From Bradyrhizobium sp. CCBAU 53338 (lineage in GTDB: Bacteria; Pseudomonadota; Alphaproteobacteria; Rhizobiales; Xanthobacteraceae): DNA of 64,000 nt. A program made the position numbers and the translations under genes. This document shows, piece by piece, positions 16,980 through 24,894 of this stretch. The notes under the pieces were generated by a model. It saw nothing but the letters and a program-made list of their open reading frames with translations, was not told where the DNA came from and made no database searches. Every line of letters starts with the position of its first letter. The first letter of the stretch is position 1. Location: the NCBI RefSeq assembly GCF_015291665.1, contig NZ_CP030048.1, forward strand, positions 2,666,001 through 2,730,000. Reading direction: 5' to 3'.

Positions 16980-17312
16980 GAATATTTTTGGCGAAGCGGG
17001 TTGCCCCAAGGCTGGGGTGTTTTGCCCGTCGAGGCTGGGCAAGAAAGGGACCGTGCTGACGCGACTGAGCACGCCGAGAAGGAGCAGCACCGAGAAGATG
17101 TCGATATAGGCGAGGAAGTCGCCGACCAGCATCAGCTCAGGTGGAATCGGGATGCCGTGATAGTAGGCGCCTATGAGAATGACGACGGGGAGGAAGGCGA
17201 TGACACCGTCAGCCTGTCCAGCAGCGCCGCCAGTTGCACGACCAGCACGTTCCGTAACGCATCGCCGATCGCCCGCGGGACTTCATAGGTCCATCTCCGC
17301 CACCATTGCTCC
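16980..17312 (-). pseudogene. Remnant of a membrane-protein gene
   Basis: On the minus strand a frame from about 17311 reads EQWWRRWTYEVPRAIGDALR, then continues LVVQLAALLDRLTV. Sense is then lost and regained in another frame as VIAFLPVVILIGAYYHGIPI and FLAYIDIFSVLLLLGVLSRV. Both parts look like real protein, the second clearly transmembrane, and the change of frame near 17205 suggests a frameshift. No in-frame start is present for the first part. Family unknown. Confidence 0.5.
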
Positions 17313-17329
17313 ACGACATTGCTCCGAGT

Positions 17330-17755
17330 TCAGTGCCTCACAACCAGCACCGAGCACTTGGCGTAACGCACCACATGCCCGGCATTCGACCCCAGGAAAT
17401 AGGTGCGCATCGCAGGCCGGTGCGAGGTCATGACGATCAGGTCGGCCTTCATGTGCGCGGCTTCCTCCAGGATCTCGTGATAGATACCACCCTGGCGCAC
17501 CACGCTGGAAATGTGGGCGGGGTCGATGCCGGATTCGCGGGCGACGATGGCGAGAGCCTCTTCCGAGGTCTGGCGCTGCTGCTCGTCGAAATCGGCGGGG
17601 ACGTATTCGGCCAGCATCACCGGGGTCATCGGCAGCACGTTGAGCAGCCGGATCGATCCATTCCAGTTTTGCGACAGCGTTGCCGCGGTCTCGATCGCAG
17701 GCTTCGCCAGATCGGTGTCGGCGAGGTCGATGGGTACGAGGATGGACTTGAACAT
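17330..17755 (-). CDS. Universal stress protein (UspA family)
   Basis: A 141-residue single-domain Usp. FKSILVPIDLADTD at the N-terminus, the IVMTSHRP strand and the terminal GSNAGHVVRYAKCSVLVVRH segment follow the family, the last being the nucleotide-binding glycine region although its exact G-x2-G-x9-G(S/T) spacing is imperfect. ATG 17755 was chosen since Usp domains begin at this point; a longer frame starts at 17797. It acts in the cytoplasm in stress tolerance. It lies 51 bp downstream of sixA on the same strand and may be cotranscribed. Confidence 0.9.
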   Translation of the reverse strand: MFKSILVPIDLADTDLAKPAIETAATLSQNWNGSIRLLNVLPMTPVMLAEYVPADFDEQQRQTSEEALAIVARESGIDPAHISSVVRQGGIYHEILEEAAHMKADLIVMTSHRPAMRTYFLGSNAGHVVRYAKCSVLVVRH

Positions 17756-17806
17756 CTGCGCCTCCCTAATCTTCCAATCAGCACGTCTTGTCGGCACGTC
17801 GCGCGA

Positions 17807-18343
17807 TCATCCTTGTCGAAGCAACTTGGGGCTGACGAACAGCACCAGTTTGCCGCGGCGGTAGGCCACGTCCCCCCAATCCTTGACGTCAAAGTCGAGG
17901 ATCGCAAGCCCCGCTGTGGGCAGATTGTCGGCGAGTGCCTTGGCGCTGGCGTGATCGCCACTGCCCGTCAGCATCAGGCCAGCCTCGTGCATGCCGGGAT
18001 TGTGCCCGACCAGAAGCAATCGCTTGGGATTGGCCGGGACGGTTGCAGTGCGAATGGTTTCGAGAATCTGCGCAGGATCGGCGCCGTAGAGTTCCGGCAG
18101 GATCGCGACCTCGGGCGCCGCGACACGGTCCTTCATCGCCTCCCAGGCGACGTCCCAGGTCTGCCGGGCGCGGACGGCATGCGACACCAGCACCATCTCG
18201 GGGACGGGCGGATGGCTGGCCATCCATTCGCCCATCTCGGCGGCATCCCGCTGGCCGCGATGGTCGAGCCGGCGGTCCTGGTCACGGCCGCTCGGCGCGT
18301 CGGTCTCGGTCTTGGCGTGACGCAGCAGCATCAAACGGCGCAT
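17807..18343 (-). CDS. sixA: SixA-type phosphohistidine phosphatase
   Basis: A 178-residue histidine-phosphatase-superfamily enzyme. The RHG motif is LMLLRHAKTET (catalytic His), VSHAVRARQT holds the second Arg, and LLLVGHNPGMHE the second His. In E. coli SixA dephosphorylates the phosphotransferase protein NPr or HPt histidines; in alphaproteobacteria the substrate could be the nitrogen-PTS, which is an inference. ATG 18343 is used since the motif begins four residues later; 18364 is an alternative. It is divergent from the FAD oxidoreductase gene, leaving 93 bp for both promoters. Confidence 0.88.
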   Translation of the reverse strand: MRRLMLLRHAKTETDAPSGRDQDRRLDHRGQRDAAEMGEWMASHPPVPEMVLVSHAVRARQTWDVAWEAMKDRVAAPEVAILPELYGADPAQILETIRTATVPANPKRLLLVGHNPGMHEAGLMLTGSGDHASAKALADNLPTAGLAILDFDVKDWGDVAYRRGKLVLFVSPKLLRQG

Positions 18344-18436
18344 GGCATTCTCGAATCGTTCCACGTCCAGAATAATCTACAGGCGCCCATCGAGGACAAG
18401 GTGACAAGCGCCTGCTCGGTATTTTAAGAAAACGAC

Positions 18437-19918
18437 ATGAGCGAGACTTTCACAAGCGTGTCCCAGGAAGAAGCCGGCTTTCGCGAGCGTGAACGGCTGT
18501 CGTTCGATCTCGACGCCGACATTTGCGTGATCGGGGCAGGGCTTGCCGGCCTTTCCATTGCGCTGGAGGCGGCCCGGCTCGGGGCCAGCGTCGCGGTGCT
18601 CGAGGGCCGCCATGTCGGCTGGAACGCCTCAGGCAACCAGCTCGGTACCGTGATGCCGGGTTTCGCGTTGCCGCTCGCCGACCTGATCGAGCGCATCGGC
18701 TTCGAGGACGCCAGCGAGTTGTGGACGCTCTCCAGGGAGGGCGCCGAGTTCGTCCGCGCCAACGCCACTGAAGAGAACATGCCGGGCATCGGCCTCACCG
18801 ACGGGGTGCTCGAGGTCTCGAACGTCGATGCCGGCGACCGGCTGATCAGCCGGCTGCAGATGCTGAACGAGGATTTCGACACCGAGGCCGAGGGCTGGCA
18901 GGTCGATCGCGTTCGCGAAGTGCTCAAGACCGATCGTTACTTCCACGGCGTCTATTACCCAAAGGCGTTCCAGGTCGACGGCCGCAAATATGTGCATGGC
19001 CTCGCCGCGCTGGCACGGCGCGCCGGCGCCCGCATCTTCGAGGACACACCGGTCGTCAGCATCGATCATTCCGGTATCCGCAAGCGCATCGTCACGCCCT
19101 CGGCGCGGCTGCGCGCCTCCCACATCGTGCTTGCCGGCAACATCCATCTCGGCGCGCCCTTGCGGCGCCTGTCGGAAACGCTGCTGCCGGTCTGGCGTTA
19201 CGCCGGCATCACCGCGTCGCTCGGCGAGCGCGTGCACGAGATCATCGGCTTCAAGGGATCGGTGATGGATTCCGACGGCGTCGATCATTTCCGCATCGTC
19301 GATGGCGACCGCCTGATGTGGGAGAGCCCGGAAACCACCTGGGCCGCGCGGCCGCAGCGCTTTGCAGGCGCCGTCAAGCGCCGCATCCGGTCGATCTTCC
19401 CAGGGCTCGGCAATGTCGAGGTCACCGATATGTTCGGCGGCGTCACCGGCCAGACCGTGCACGGCATGCCGCAGATCGGCCAGCTGCGCAAAGGCCTGTG
19501 GGTGGCGAGCGGGTTCGGCCGCCAGGGCATGAACACCTCGGCTCTGGCCGGGCAGCTGATCGCGCGCAGCATGCTGTGGGGCGATGAGCGCTGGAAGCTG
19601 TTCTCGCCGTTCGAGCTGGTCTGGGCCGGCGGCGCCACCGGCCGGGTCGCGGGCCAGCTGGTCGGCCTATGGGGCAGGGCGAGTTCCGCAGCCTCCGGGT
19701 CGCTCGCCCGTTACCGCGAGCGGATGCGCGTGAAGGACAGGGAACGCGAGGCGCGGCTGGCCGAGGCCAACAGGGCCGCCGGCACCGGTCCGCGCCGCCA
19801 GCCGCCCGGGGAGCGGCCACGGATGGCCCCGCCGCAGCCGCCTGCGCCGGAACAGGCGCAACCGGCCTCCCAAAAGACCTCCCAGGAGACCTCTCACGTG
19901 CAGGGCGTCTCGCAATAA
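18437..19918 (+). CDS. FAD-dependent DAO-family oxidoreductase
   Basis: A 493-residue flavoprotein of the D-amino-acid oxidase/glycine oxidase superfamily. The dinucleotide-binding motif is CVIGAGLAGLSIALEAARLG, with an acidic end of strand 2 at VAVLEGRHVGWNASGNQLGT, and a C-terminal FAD-binding segment FGRQGMNTSALAGQLIARSM. Substrate is probably an amine or amino acid (putrescine- or glycine-oxidase-like), but cannot be fixed from sequence. Residues from about 410 on form an Arg/Glu-rich helix and a Pro/Gln-rich tail that are not part of the fold. It is divergent from sixA and 87 bp upstream of msrB. Confidence 0.85.
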   Translation: MSETFTSVSQEEAGFRERERLSFDLDADICVIGAGLAGLSIALEAARLGASVAVLEGRHVGWNASGNQLGTVMPGFALPLADLIERIGFEDASELWTLSREGAEFVRANATEENMPGIGLTDGVLEVSNVDAGDRLISRLQMLNEDFDTEAEGWQVDRVREVLKTDRYFHGVYYPKAFQVDGRKYVHGLAALARRAGARIFEDTPVVSIDHSGIRKRIVTPSARLRASHIVLAGNIHLGAPLRRLSETLLPVWRYAGITASLGERVHEIIGFKGSVMDSDGVDHFRIVDGDRLMWESPETTWAARPQRFAGAVKRRIRSIFPGLGNVEVTDMFGGVTGQTVHGMPQIGQLRKGLWVASGFGRQGMNTSALAGQLIARSMLWGDERWKLFSPFELVWAGGATGRVAGQLVGLWGRASSAASGSLARYRERMRVKDREREARLAEANRAAGTGPRRQPPGERPRMAPPQPPAPEQAQPASQKTSQETSHVQGVSQ

Positions 19919-20005
19919 GGACGCGAAAAATTCCGCCTGGACGTGTAACATCGGCCGTTAGAGCCCGTATCTCAGGGCGTGGACTCCCCGCGCACGGAGA
20001 ATCAG

Positions 20006-20518
20006 ATGTTTGACCGCCGCATCCTGTTGACGACTGTCGCCGGCCTGTTCGGCCTATCGGCCTTCCGCTGGCTGAGGGCAACGCCGGCCGAGGCTGGAGA
20101 GAAGGCCGCGCAAAAATTCGAGATCGAGAAGACCGACGCCGAGTGGCGCGCACAATTGACGCCGCAGCAATATGAGATCCTGCGCAAGGAGGGCACCGAG
20201 CGCCCGGGCTCCAGCCCGCTGCTGAACGAGCATCGCAAAGGCACCTTCGCCTGCGCCGGCTGCGACCTTCCGCTGTTTGCCTCGGAGACCAAGTTCGAGA
20301 GCGGCACGGGTTGGCCGAGCTTCTACCAGCCGATCGAGGGCAATGTCGGCAAGACCGAGGACCGCACCTTCGGCATGGTGCGCACCGAGGTGCACTGCCG
20401 GCGCTGCGGCGGCCATCTCGGCCACGTCTTTGACGACGGTCCGAAGCCGACCGGACTACGCTACTGTATCGACGGTTTCGGGCTGGTGTTCCACCCCGCG
20501 GCGCCGTCGGCGACATAG
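20006..20518 (+). CDS. msrB: Tat-exported methionine-R-sulfoxide reductase MsrB
   Basis: A 170-residue enzyme that reduces methionine-R-sulfoxide in proteins. It has two zinc CxxC pairs (CAGC and CRRC), the substrate segment [22 protein letters not shown] and the catalytic Cys in [13 protein letters not shown]. The N-terminus [20 protein letters not shown] is a twin-arginine-type signal, so it is probably periplasmic, unlike the usual cytoplasmic MsrB. ATG 20006 is preceded by GGAGA and leaves the RR motif intact; a GTG at 19979 is the alternative. A terminator hairpin follows. No MsrPQ partner is nearby. Confidence 0.9.
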   Translation: MFDRRILLTTVAGLFGLSAFRWLRATPAEAGEKAAQKFEIEKTDAEWRAQLTPQQYEILRKEGTERPGSSPLLNEHRKGTFACAGCDLPLFASETKFESGTGWPSFYQPIEGNVGKTEDRTFGMVRTEVHCRRCGGHLGHVFDDGPKPTGLRYCIDGFGLVFHPAAPSAT

Positions 20519-20536
20519 TCTTTATTTGACGGATTT

Positions 20537-20556
20537 CCCCGGCAATTGTTGCCGGG
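20537..20556. repeat. Hairpin in msrB trailer
   Basis: CCCGGCAA / TTGCCGGG with a three-base loop. The first arm and following bases, CCGGCAATTG, recur directly at 20557-20566. Confidence 0.5.
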
Positions 20557-20566
20557 CCGGCAATTG

Positions 20567-20590
20567 TGCCCCGGTCATCCGACCGGGGCA
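20567..20590 (+). terminator. Terminator-like hairpin after msrB
   Basis: A 9-bp perfect stem TGCCCCGGT / ACCGGGGCA with loop CATCCG, followed by TGTCTATTT. It separates msrB from the flagellar promoter. Confidence 0.65.
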
Positions 20591-20628
20591 TGTCTATTTA
20601 AGCCATTGATTTTCTTGTGATACCCGCA

Positions 20629-20644
20629 TTGGCATAGGCCTTGC
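20629..20644 (+). promoter_or_regulatory. Sigma-54 (-24/-12) promoter of flgE-flgK-flgL
   Basis: TTGGCAT-AGGCC-TTGC has GG and GC elements with exactly ten bases between them, matching TGGCAC-N5-TTGC except at the sixth position. The -12 element is 65 bp before the flgE start. Sigma-54 control of hook genes with FlbD is established in Caulobacter. Confidence 0.7.
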
Positions 20645-20708
20645 GACGTCTCCTCCGACTGCGGCCATTGGTCTGCCGGCCGCCGAGATCGGATTTGGAG
20701 ACAAAGTT

Positions 20709-22961
20709 ATGGGTATCTTCGATGCAATGAACACCTCGGTGGGTGGCCTGCAGGCGCAGTCCTACGCGCTTCAGAACATCTCGGGCAACATCGCGAACTC
20801 GTCCACCACCGGTTACAAGGGCATCGGGACCAGTTTCGAGGATCTCATTCCGGACGCCTCCGTGCCGAGCAAGCAGGTCGCCGGCGGCGTCACTGCCCAC
20901 GCACAGGCGACCATCACCACCCAGGGCACGATCTCGTCCTCCAGCGTCGCCACCAACATGGCGATCACCGGCGACGGCTTCTTCTCGGTGCAGAAGGCGA
21001 GCGGCGTGGTCGACAACGTGCCGGTGTTCGACGGCGTCAACTACTACACCCGTCGCGGCGACTTCCAGGTCAACGCCAACGGCAACCTCGTCAACGGTGC
21101 CGGCTACTACCTGATGGGCGTCGCGGTCGACCCGAAGACCGGCAACCCGACCGGCAGCGTGCCGACGGTGCTGCAATTCCAGAACAACTTCGTCCCGGCG
21201 CAGGCGACGACCTCGATCCAGTACGCGGCGAACCTGCCGTCGGTGCCGAACACCGTGGCGAGCTCGACGGCGGTGAGCGGCACGCTGCTCGCGGCCGGCG
21301 GCCTCAACCCGTCCGATTTCGCATCCAACCCGCTGATCGTGGGCACGCCGCCGCCGCCCTATACCAGTGCGACCGTCTCCGGTGCGGCAGCGACCGGCAA
21401 TCTGCGCTCGGCCTATACGGCGACGACCGCAACGGGATCGGTGGCACTGCTGGACAGCTCTTCGGCCGCGGTCAGCAGCGGCACGTCGCTCGATTCCGCC
21501 GTGAGCCCGCATCTCAACAGCACGCTGCTGACCAGCCTGGCCGGCACGCAGATGACGATCAACGGCACGGTGATCAAGTTCGACAACACCGTGTCGGGCG
21601 TTACGACCGGCAATCCCACCACGATCGGCCTGCTCTCGCCCACCGGCGCAAAGATGTCCGACATCCTGAACGCGATCACGACGGCGGCCGGTGGTGCGCC
21701 CGCGACCGCGACGATGACGTCGAGCGGCAACATCCAGATCACAACCAACACAACGAGCGATATCACGGTTTCGGGCGCAGCGGCCGGCCTGCTCGGTGTC
21801 AGCAGCGTGACGCGCGGCGGCAACGTGCTGTCCACGCCTGCGATCACCGGCTCGACTGTGTTGGGCGGCGCTGCGACGGCCGGCGGCGCGGAAGTCCTCT
21901 CGTCGGGCTTCGCCGCCAACGACACCATTTCCGTGAACGGTCAGACGCTGACCTTCATGGCTTCGGGTGCATCCGGCCCGAACCAGATCAACGTCACCGA
22001 CGACATCACGACCCTGCTCGGCAAGATCGACGGCCTGAGCGGCGCGACCGGCTCCTCGATCTCCAACGGCGTGATCACGCTGCAAACCGGTATTGCCAGC
22101 CCCACGCTGACGGTGACCAGCTCCAACAGCAGCGCCTTTGCCGCGCTCGGCTTCACGTCATCCATCACCAAGGCGCGCGGCGGCGGCGGTACCTCGGGTA
22201 CGGGCACCGTGATCGGCAACGACATCGCCACTTTCACGAAGGAATCGATCAGCGGCGGCGCGGTGACCGCCTACAACGCGGCCGGCACGCCGGTGAACCT
22301 GCAATTGCGCTGGGCCAAGACCGACAGCGCTTCGCTGGGCACGGGTCACACCGACACCTGGAATTTGTTCTATCAGACCGACCCGAATGCGACCGGCACG
22401 ACGGTCGGCTGGGTGAACGCAGGACAGTCCTTCACCTTCGCCGCCGACGGTTCGCTCACTTCTCCAAGCGGCTCGGGCATCACGCTCAGCAACGTCACCG
22501 TCAGCGGTCAATCGCTGGGTTCAGTCGCCCTCAACATCTCCTCGGGCGCACTGACGGAATATGCCAGCACCAGCGGCGCGGTGACCATCAACACCATCAC
22601 GCAGAACGGCTACGCCGCCGGTCAGCTCCGTTCGGTGTCCGTCAGCAACAACGGTCTCGTGGTCGGCACCTTCTCCAACGGCCAGAACCTCGACCTCGCC
22701 CAGGTGACGCTGTCGCACTTCAACGGCACCAACTACCTCAAGGCGATGGACGGCGGCGCCTACGCCGTGACCGACCAGTCGGGTCCGGCGATCGCGGGAG
22801 CCTCGGGCACCATCAGCGGTTCGTCGCTGGAGGGATCCAACACCGACATCGCCGACGAGTTCACCAAGCTGATCGTGACCCAGCAGGCCTATTCGGCCAA
22901 CACCAAGGTGATCACGACGGCGAATTCGATGGTGCAGGATCTCCTGAACGTGTTGCGCTGA
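20709..22961 (+). CDS. flgE: Flagellar hook protein FlgE (long form)
   Basis: A 750-residue protein forming the polar flagellum hook, exported by the flagellar type III apparatus. The N-terminal rod/hook motif is GIFDAMNTSVGGLQAQSYAL and NISGNIANSSTTGYKGI; the C-terminal coiled-coil is ADEFTKLIVTQQAYSANTKV ending QDLLNVLR. Between them residues about 190-520 carry an expanded surface region with at least two copies of a beta-module (MTINGTVIKF... and ISVNGQTLTFM... followed by DDITTLLGKIDGLSG) also found in FlgL and the flagellins here. Enteric FlgE is about 400 residues. ATG 20709 has GGAG nine bases before it. It is first of the flgEKL operon. Confidence 0.95.
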   Translation: MGIFDAMNTSVGGLQAQSYALQNISGNIANSSTTGYKGIGTSFEDLIPDASVPSKQVAGGVTAHAQATITTQGTISSSSVATNMAITGDGFFSVQKASGVVDNVPVFDGVNYYTRRGDFQVNANGNLVNGAGYYLMGVAVDPKTGNPTGSVPTVLQFQNNFVPAQATTSIQYAANLPSVPNTVASSTAVSGTLLAAGGLNPSDFASNPLIVGTPPPPYTSATVSGAAATGNLRSAYTATTATGSVALLDSSSAAVSSGTSLDSAVSPHLNSTLLTSLAGTQMTINGTVIKFDNTVSGVTTGNPTTIGLLSPTGAKMSDILNAITTAAGGAPATATMTSSGNIQITTNTTSDITVSGAAAGLLGVSSVTRGGNVLSTPAITGSTVLGGAATAGGAEVLSSGFAANDTISVNGQTLTFMASGASGPNQINVTDDITTLLGKIDGLSGATGSSISNGVITLQTGIASPTLTVTSSNSSAFAALGFTSSITKARGGGGTSGTGTVIGNDIATFTKESISGGAVTAYNAAGTPVNLQLRWAKTDSASLGTGHTDTWNLFYQTDPNATGTTVGWVNAGQSFTFAADGSLTSPSGSGITLSNVTVSGQSLGSVALNISSGALTEYASTSGAVTINTITQNGYAAGQLRSVSVSNNGLVVGTFSNGQNLDLAQVTLSHFNGTNYLKAMDGGAYAVTDQSGPAIAGASGTISGSSLEGSNTDIADEFTKLIVTQQAYSANTKVITTANSMVQDLLNVLR

Positions 22962-22995
22962 TCGGCGCGTAACGTAACCAAAGGCGGCAAGTAAC

Positions 22996-24876
22996 ATGGG
23001 TTTGAGTTCAGCCCTTGCCAGTGCGATGAGCGGTCTGCGTGCCAACCAGGCCGCGCTCTCGATCGTCTCGTCGAACGTCGCAAACTCGCAGACGCCGGGT
23101 TACGTCGCCCAGACGCCGAACCAGATCGAAGTCACCACCGGTGACTTCGGCTCGACGGCCAAGACGACCGGTGTCAGCCGCGAGATCGACGGCTACGTGC
23201 TGAACCAGCTGCGCACCGAGACCGGCGGCAGCGGCTATGCCGACCAGATGGCCAACATCCTGAAGCAGCTTCAGAATGTCTACGGCACGCCCGGCAACAG
23301 CGGCACGCTCGAAACCGCGCTGAACAATTTCACCTCATCGCTCCAGGCGCTCTCGACCAACGCGGGCTCGTCGTCGGCGCAGACCGTCGCGCTCGGCGCC
23401 GCGCAGGCGCTGGCGACGCAGCTCAACGTCACCACCAAGGGCATCCAGTCGCTGCGCTCGAACGTCGAGCAGGATCTCGGTACCTCGTCGCAAGCTGCCA
23501 ACGCGGCGATGAACCAGATCGCCGACATCAACACCAAGCTCCAGGGCCTGGCGCCGAACGATCCGTCCGCGGCGACCTTGATGGACCAGCGCGACCAGGC
23601 CATCAACACGCTGTCGAAATATGTCGACGTCCGCGTCACCACCGATGGATCGAACCAGGCCAACATCTACACCACCACCGGCGTCCAGTTGGTCGGTGCG
23701 GGGCTCGCCTCGCAATTCTCGTTTACGTCTTCCGGCACGCTGGGGGCGACGTCGCTCTACAACGTCGATCCGGCCAAGTCGGGCGTCGGTGCGCTCACCA
23801 TCAAGCTGCCGAACGGCTCGTCCATCGACGTTGCCGGCAACAACGTGGTCTCCTCCGGCCAGATCGCCGCCGACCTGAAGCTGCGCGACCAGACGCTGGT
23901 GCAGGCGCAGAACCAGGTCGACCAGCTCGCCGCGACGATGTCGAGTGCGCTGTCGGACAAGACCACGGCGGGCACCACCGTCTCCGGTCCGCCCGCGGGC
24001 TTCGACATCGATCTGGCCGGCGCGCAGCCGGGAAACACCGTCAACATCACCTATACGGATTCCACCAACACCCAGCGCCAGATCACGCTGGTGAACGTGA
24101 CCGACCCGGCGGCGCTGCCGCTCCAGAACGCCACCAACGCAAATCCGATGCAGGTCGGCGTCAATTTCTCCGGCGGCATGGGCGCGATCGCGTCCGCGCT
24201 CAACACCGCGCTATCGGGCTCGCACCTGACGTTCTCCGCGGCTCCGTCGCCGGCGACCGCGACGACGCTCCGCGTCACCGACGACAACAGCGGCCTCGCC
24301 AGGATCACTTCGGCGTCGAGCACCAAGACGGTCTCGTCACTGACCTCGGGTGGTCCCCAGCTGCCGCTGTTCACCGATGGCGGTCAGGCGCTCTACACCG
24401 GTGCGATCACGGCCTCGGGCTCGCAGATGACCGGCCTTGCCGGCCGCATCGCGGTGAACACGCAGCTCACCGCCGACCCGACCAGGCTGTCGATCTACAG
24501 CACCTCGCCGGTGACGCCGACGGGTGACACGACGCGCTCGGACTATCTCTACTCGCAGCTCACCAATGCGGTGTACTCCTATTCGCCGCAGACCGGCCTC
24601 GGCTCGGCGAGCCAGCCGTTCACCGGCAGCGTTTCGAACTACCTCCAGCAGTTCTTGAGCGTGCAGGCCAACGCCTCGACCCAGGCGACCCAGCTGCAGC
24701 AGGGCCAGAGCGTCGTGGTGTCGACGCTCCAGGCCAAGTTCAATTCGACCTCCAGCGTCAATCTGGACTCGGAGATGTCGAACCTCATCCAGCTTCAGAA
24801 TGCCTACGCCGCCAACGCCCACGTGATGTCGGTGGTGCAGAGCATGATGAATACGTTGATCCAGGCTCAAGGGTAA
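22996..24876 (+). CDS. flgK: Hook-filament junction protein FlgK (HAP1)
   Basis: A 626-residue junction protein placed between hook and FlgL. The N-terminal heptad region is GLSSALASAMSGLRANQAAL with SSNVANSQTPGYVAQ; conserved QLRTETGG, LQNVYGTPGNSGTLETAL and the C-terminal NLDSEMSNLIQLQNAYAANA, ending VQSMMNTLIQAQG, confirm FlgK. ATG 22996 follows flgE by 34 bp with AAGGCGG upstream. The length is within the family range (550-650), so unlike FlgE and FlgL it is not inflated. It is cotranscribed with flgE and flgL by position. Confidence 0.95.
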   Translation: MGLSSALASAMSGLRANQAALSIVSSNVANSQTPGYVAQTPNQIEVTTGDFGSTAKTTGVSREIDGYVLNQLRTETGGSGYADQMANILKQLQNVYGTPGNSGTLETALNNFTSSLQALSTNAGSSSAQTVALGAAQALATQLNVTTKGIQSLRSNVEQDLGTSSQAANAAMNQIADINTKLQGLAPNDPSAATLMDQRDQAINTLSKYVDVRVTTDGSNQANIYTTTGVQLVGAGLASQFSFTSSGTLGATSLYNVDPAKSGVGALTIKLPNGSSIDVAGNNVVSSGQIAADLKLRDQTLVQAQNQVDQLAATMSSALSDKTTAGTTVSGPPAGFDIDLAGAQPGNTVNITYTDSTNTQRQITLVNVTDPAALPLQNATNANPMQVGVNFSGGMGAIASALNTALSGSHLTFSAAPSPATATTLRVTDDNSGLARITSASSTKTVSSLTSGGPQLPLFTDGGQALYTGAITASGSQMTGLAGRIAVNTQLTADPTRLSIYSTSPVTPTGDTTRSDYLYSQLTNAVYSYSPQTGLGSASQPFTGSVSNYLQQFLSVQANASTQATQLQQGQSVVVSTLQAKFNSTSSVNLDSEMSNLIQLQNAYAANAHVMSVVQSMMNTLIQAQG

Positions 24877-24894
24877 TCAGTAGGGCTCTGAAAC

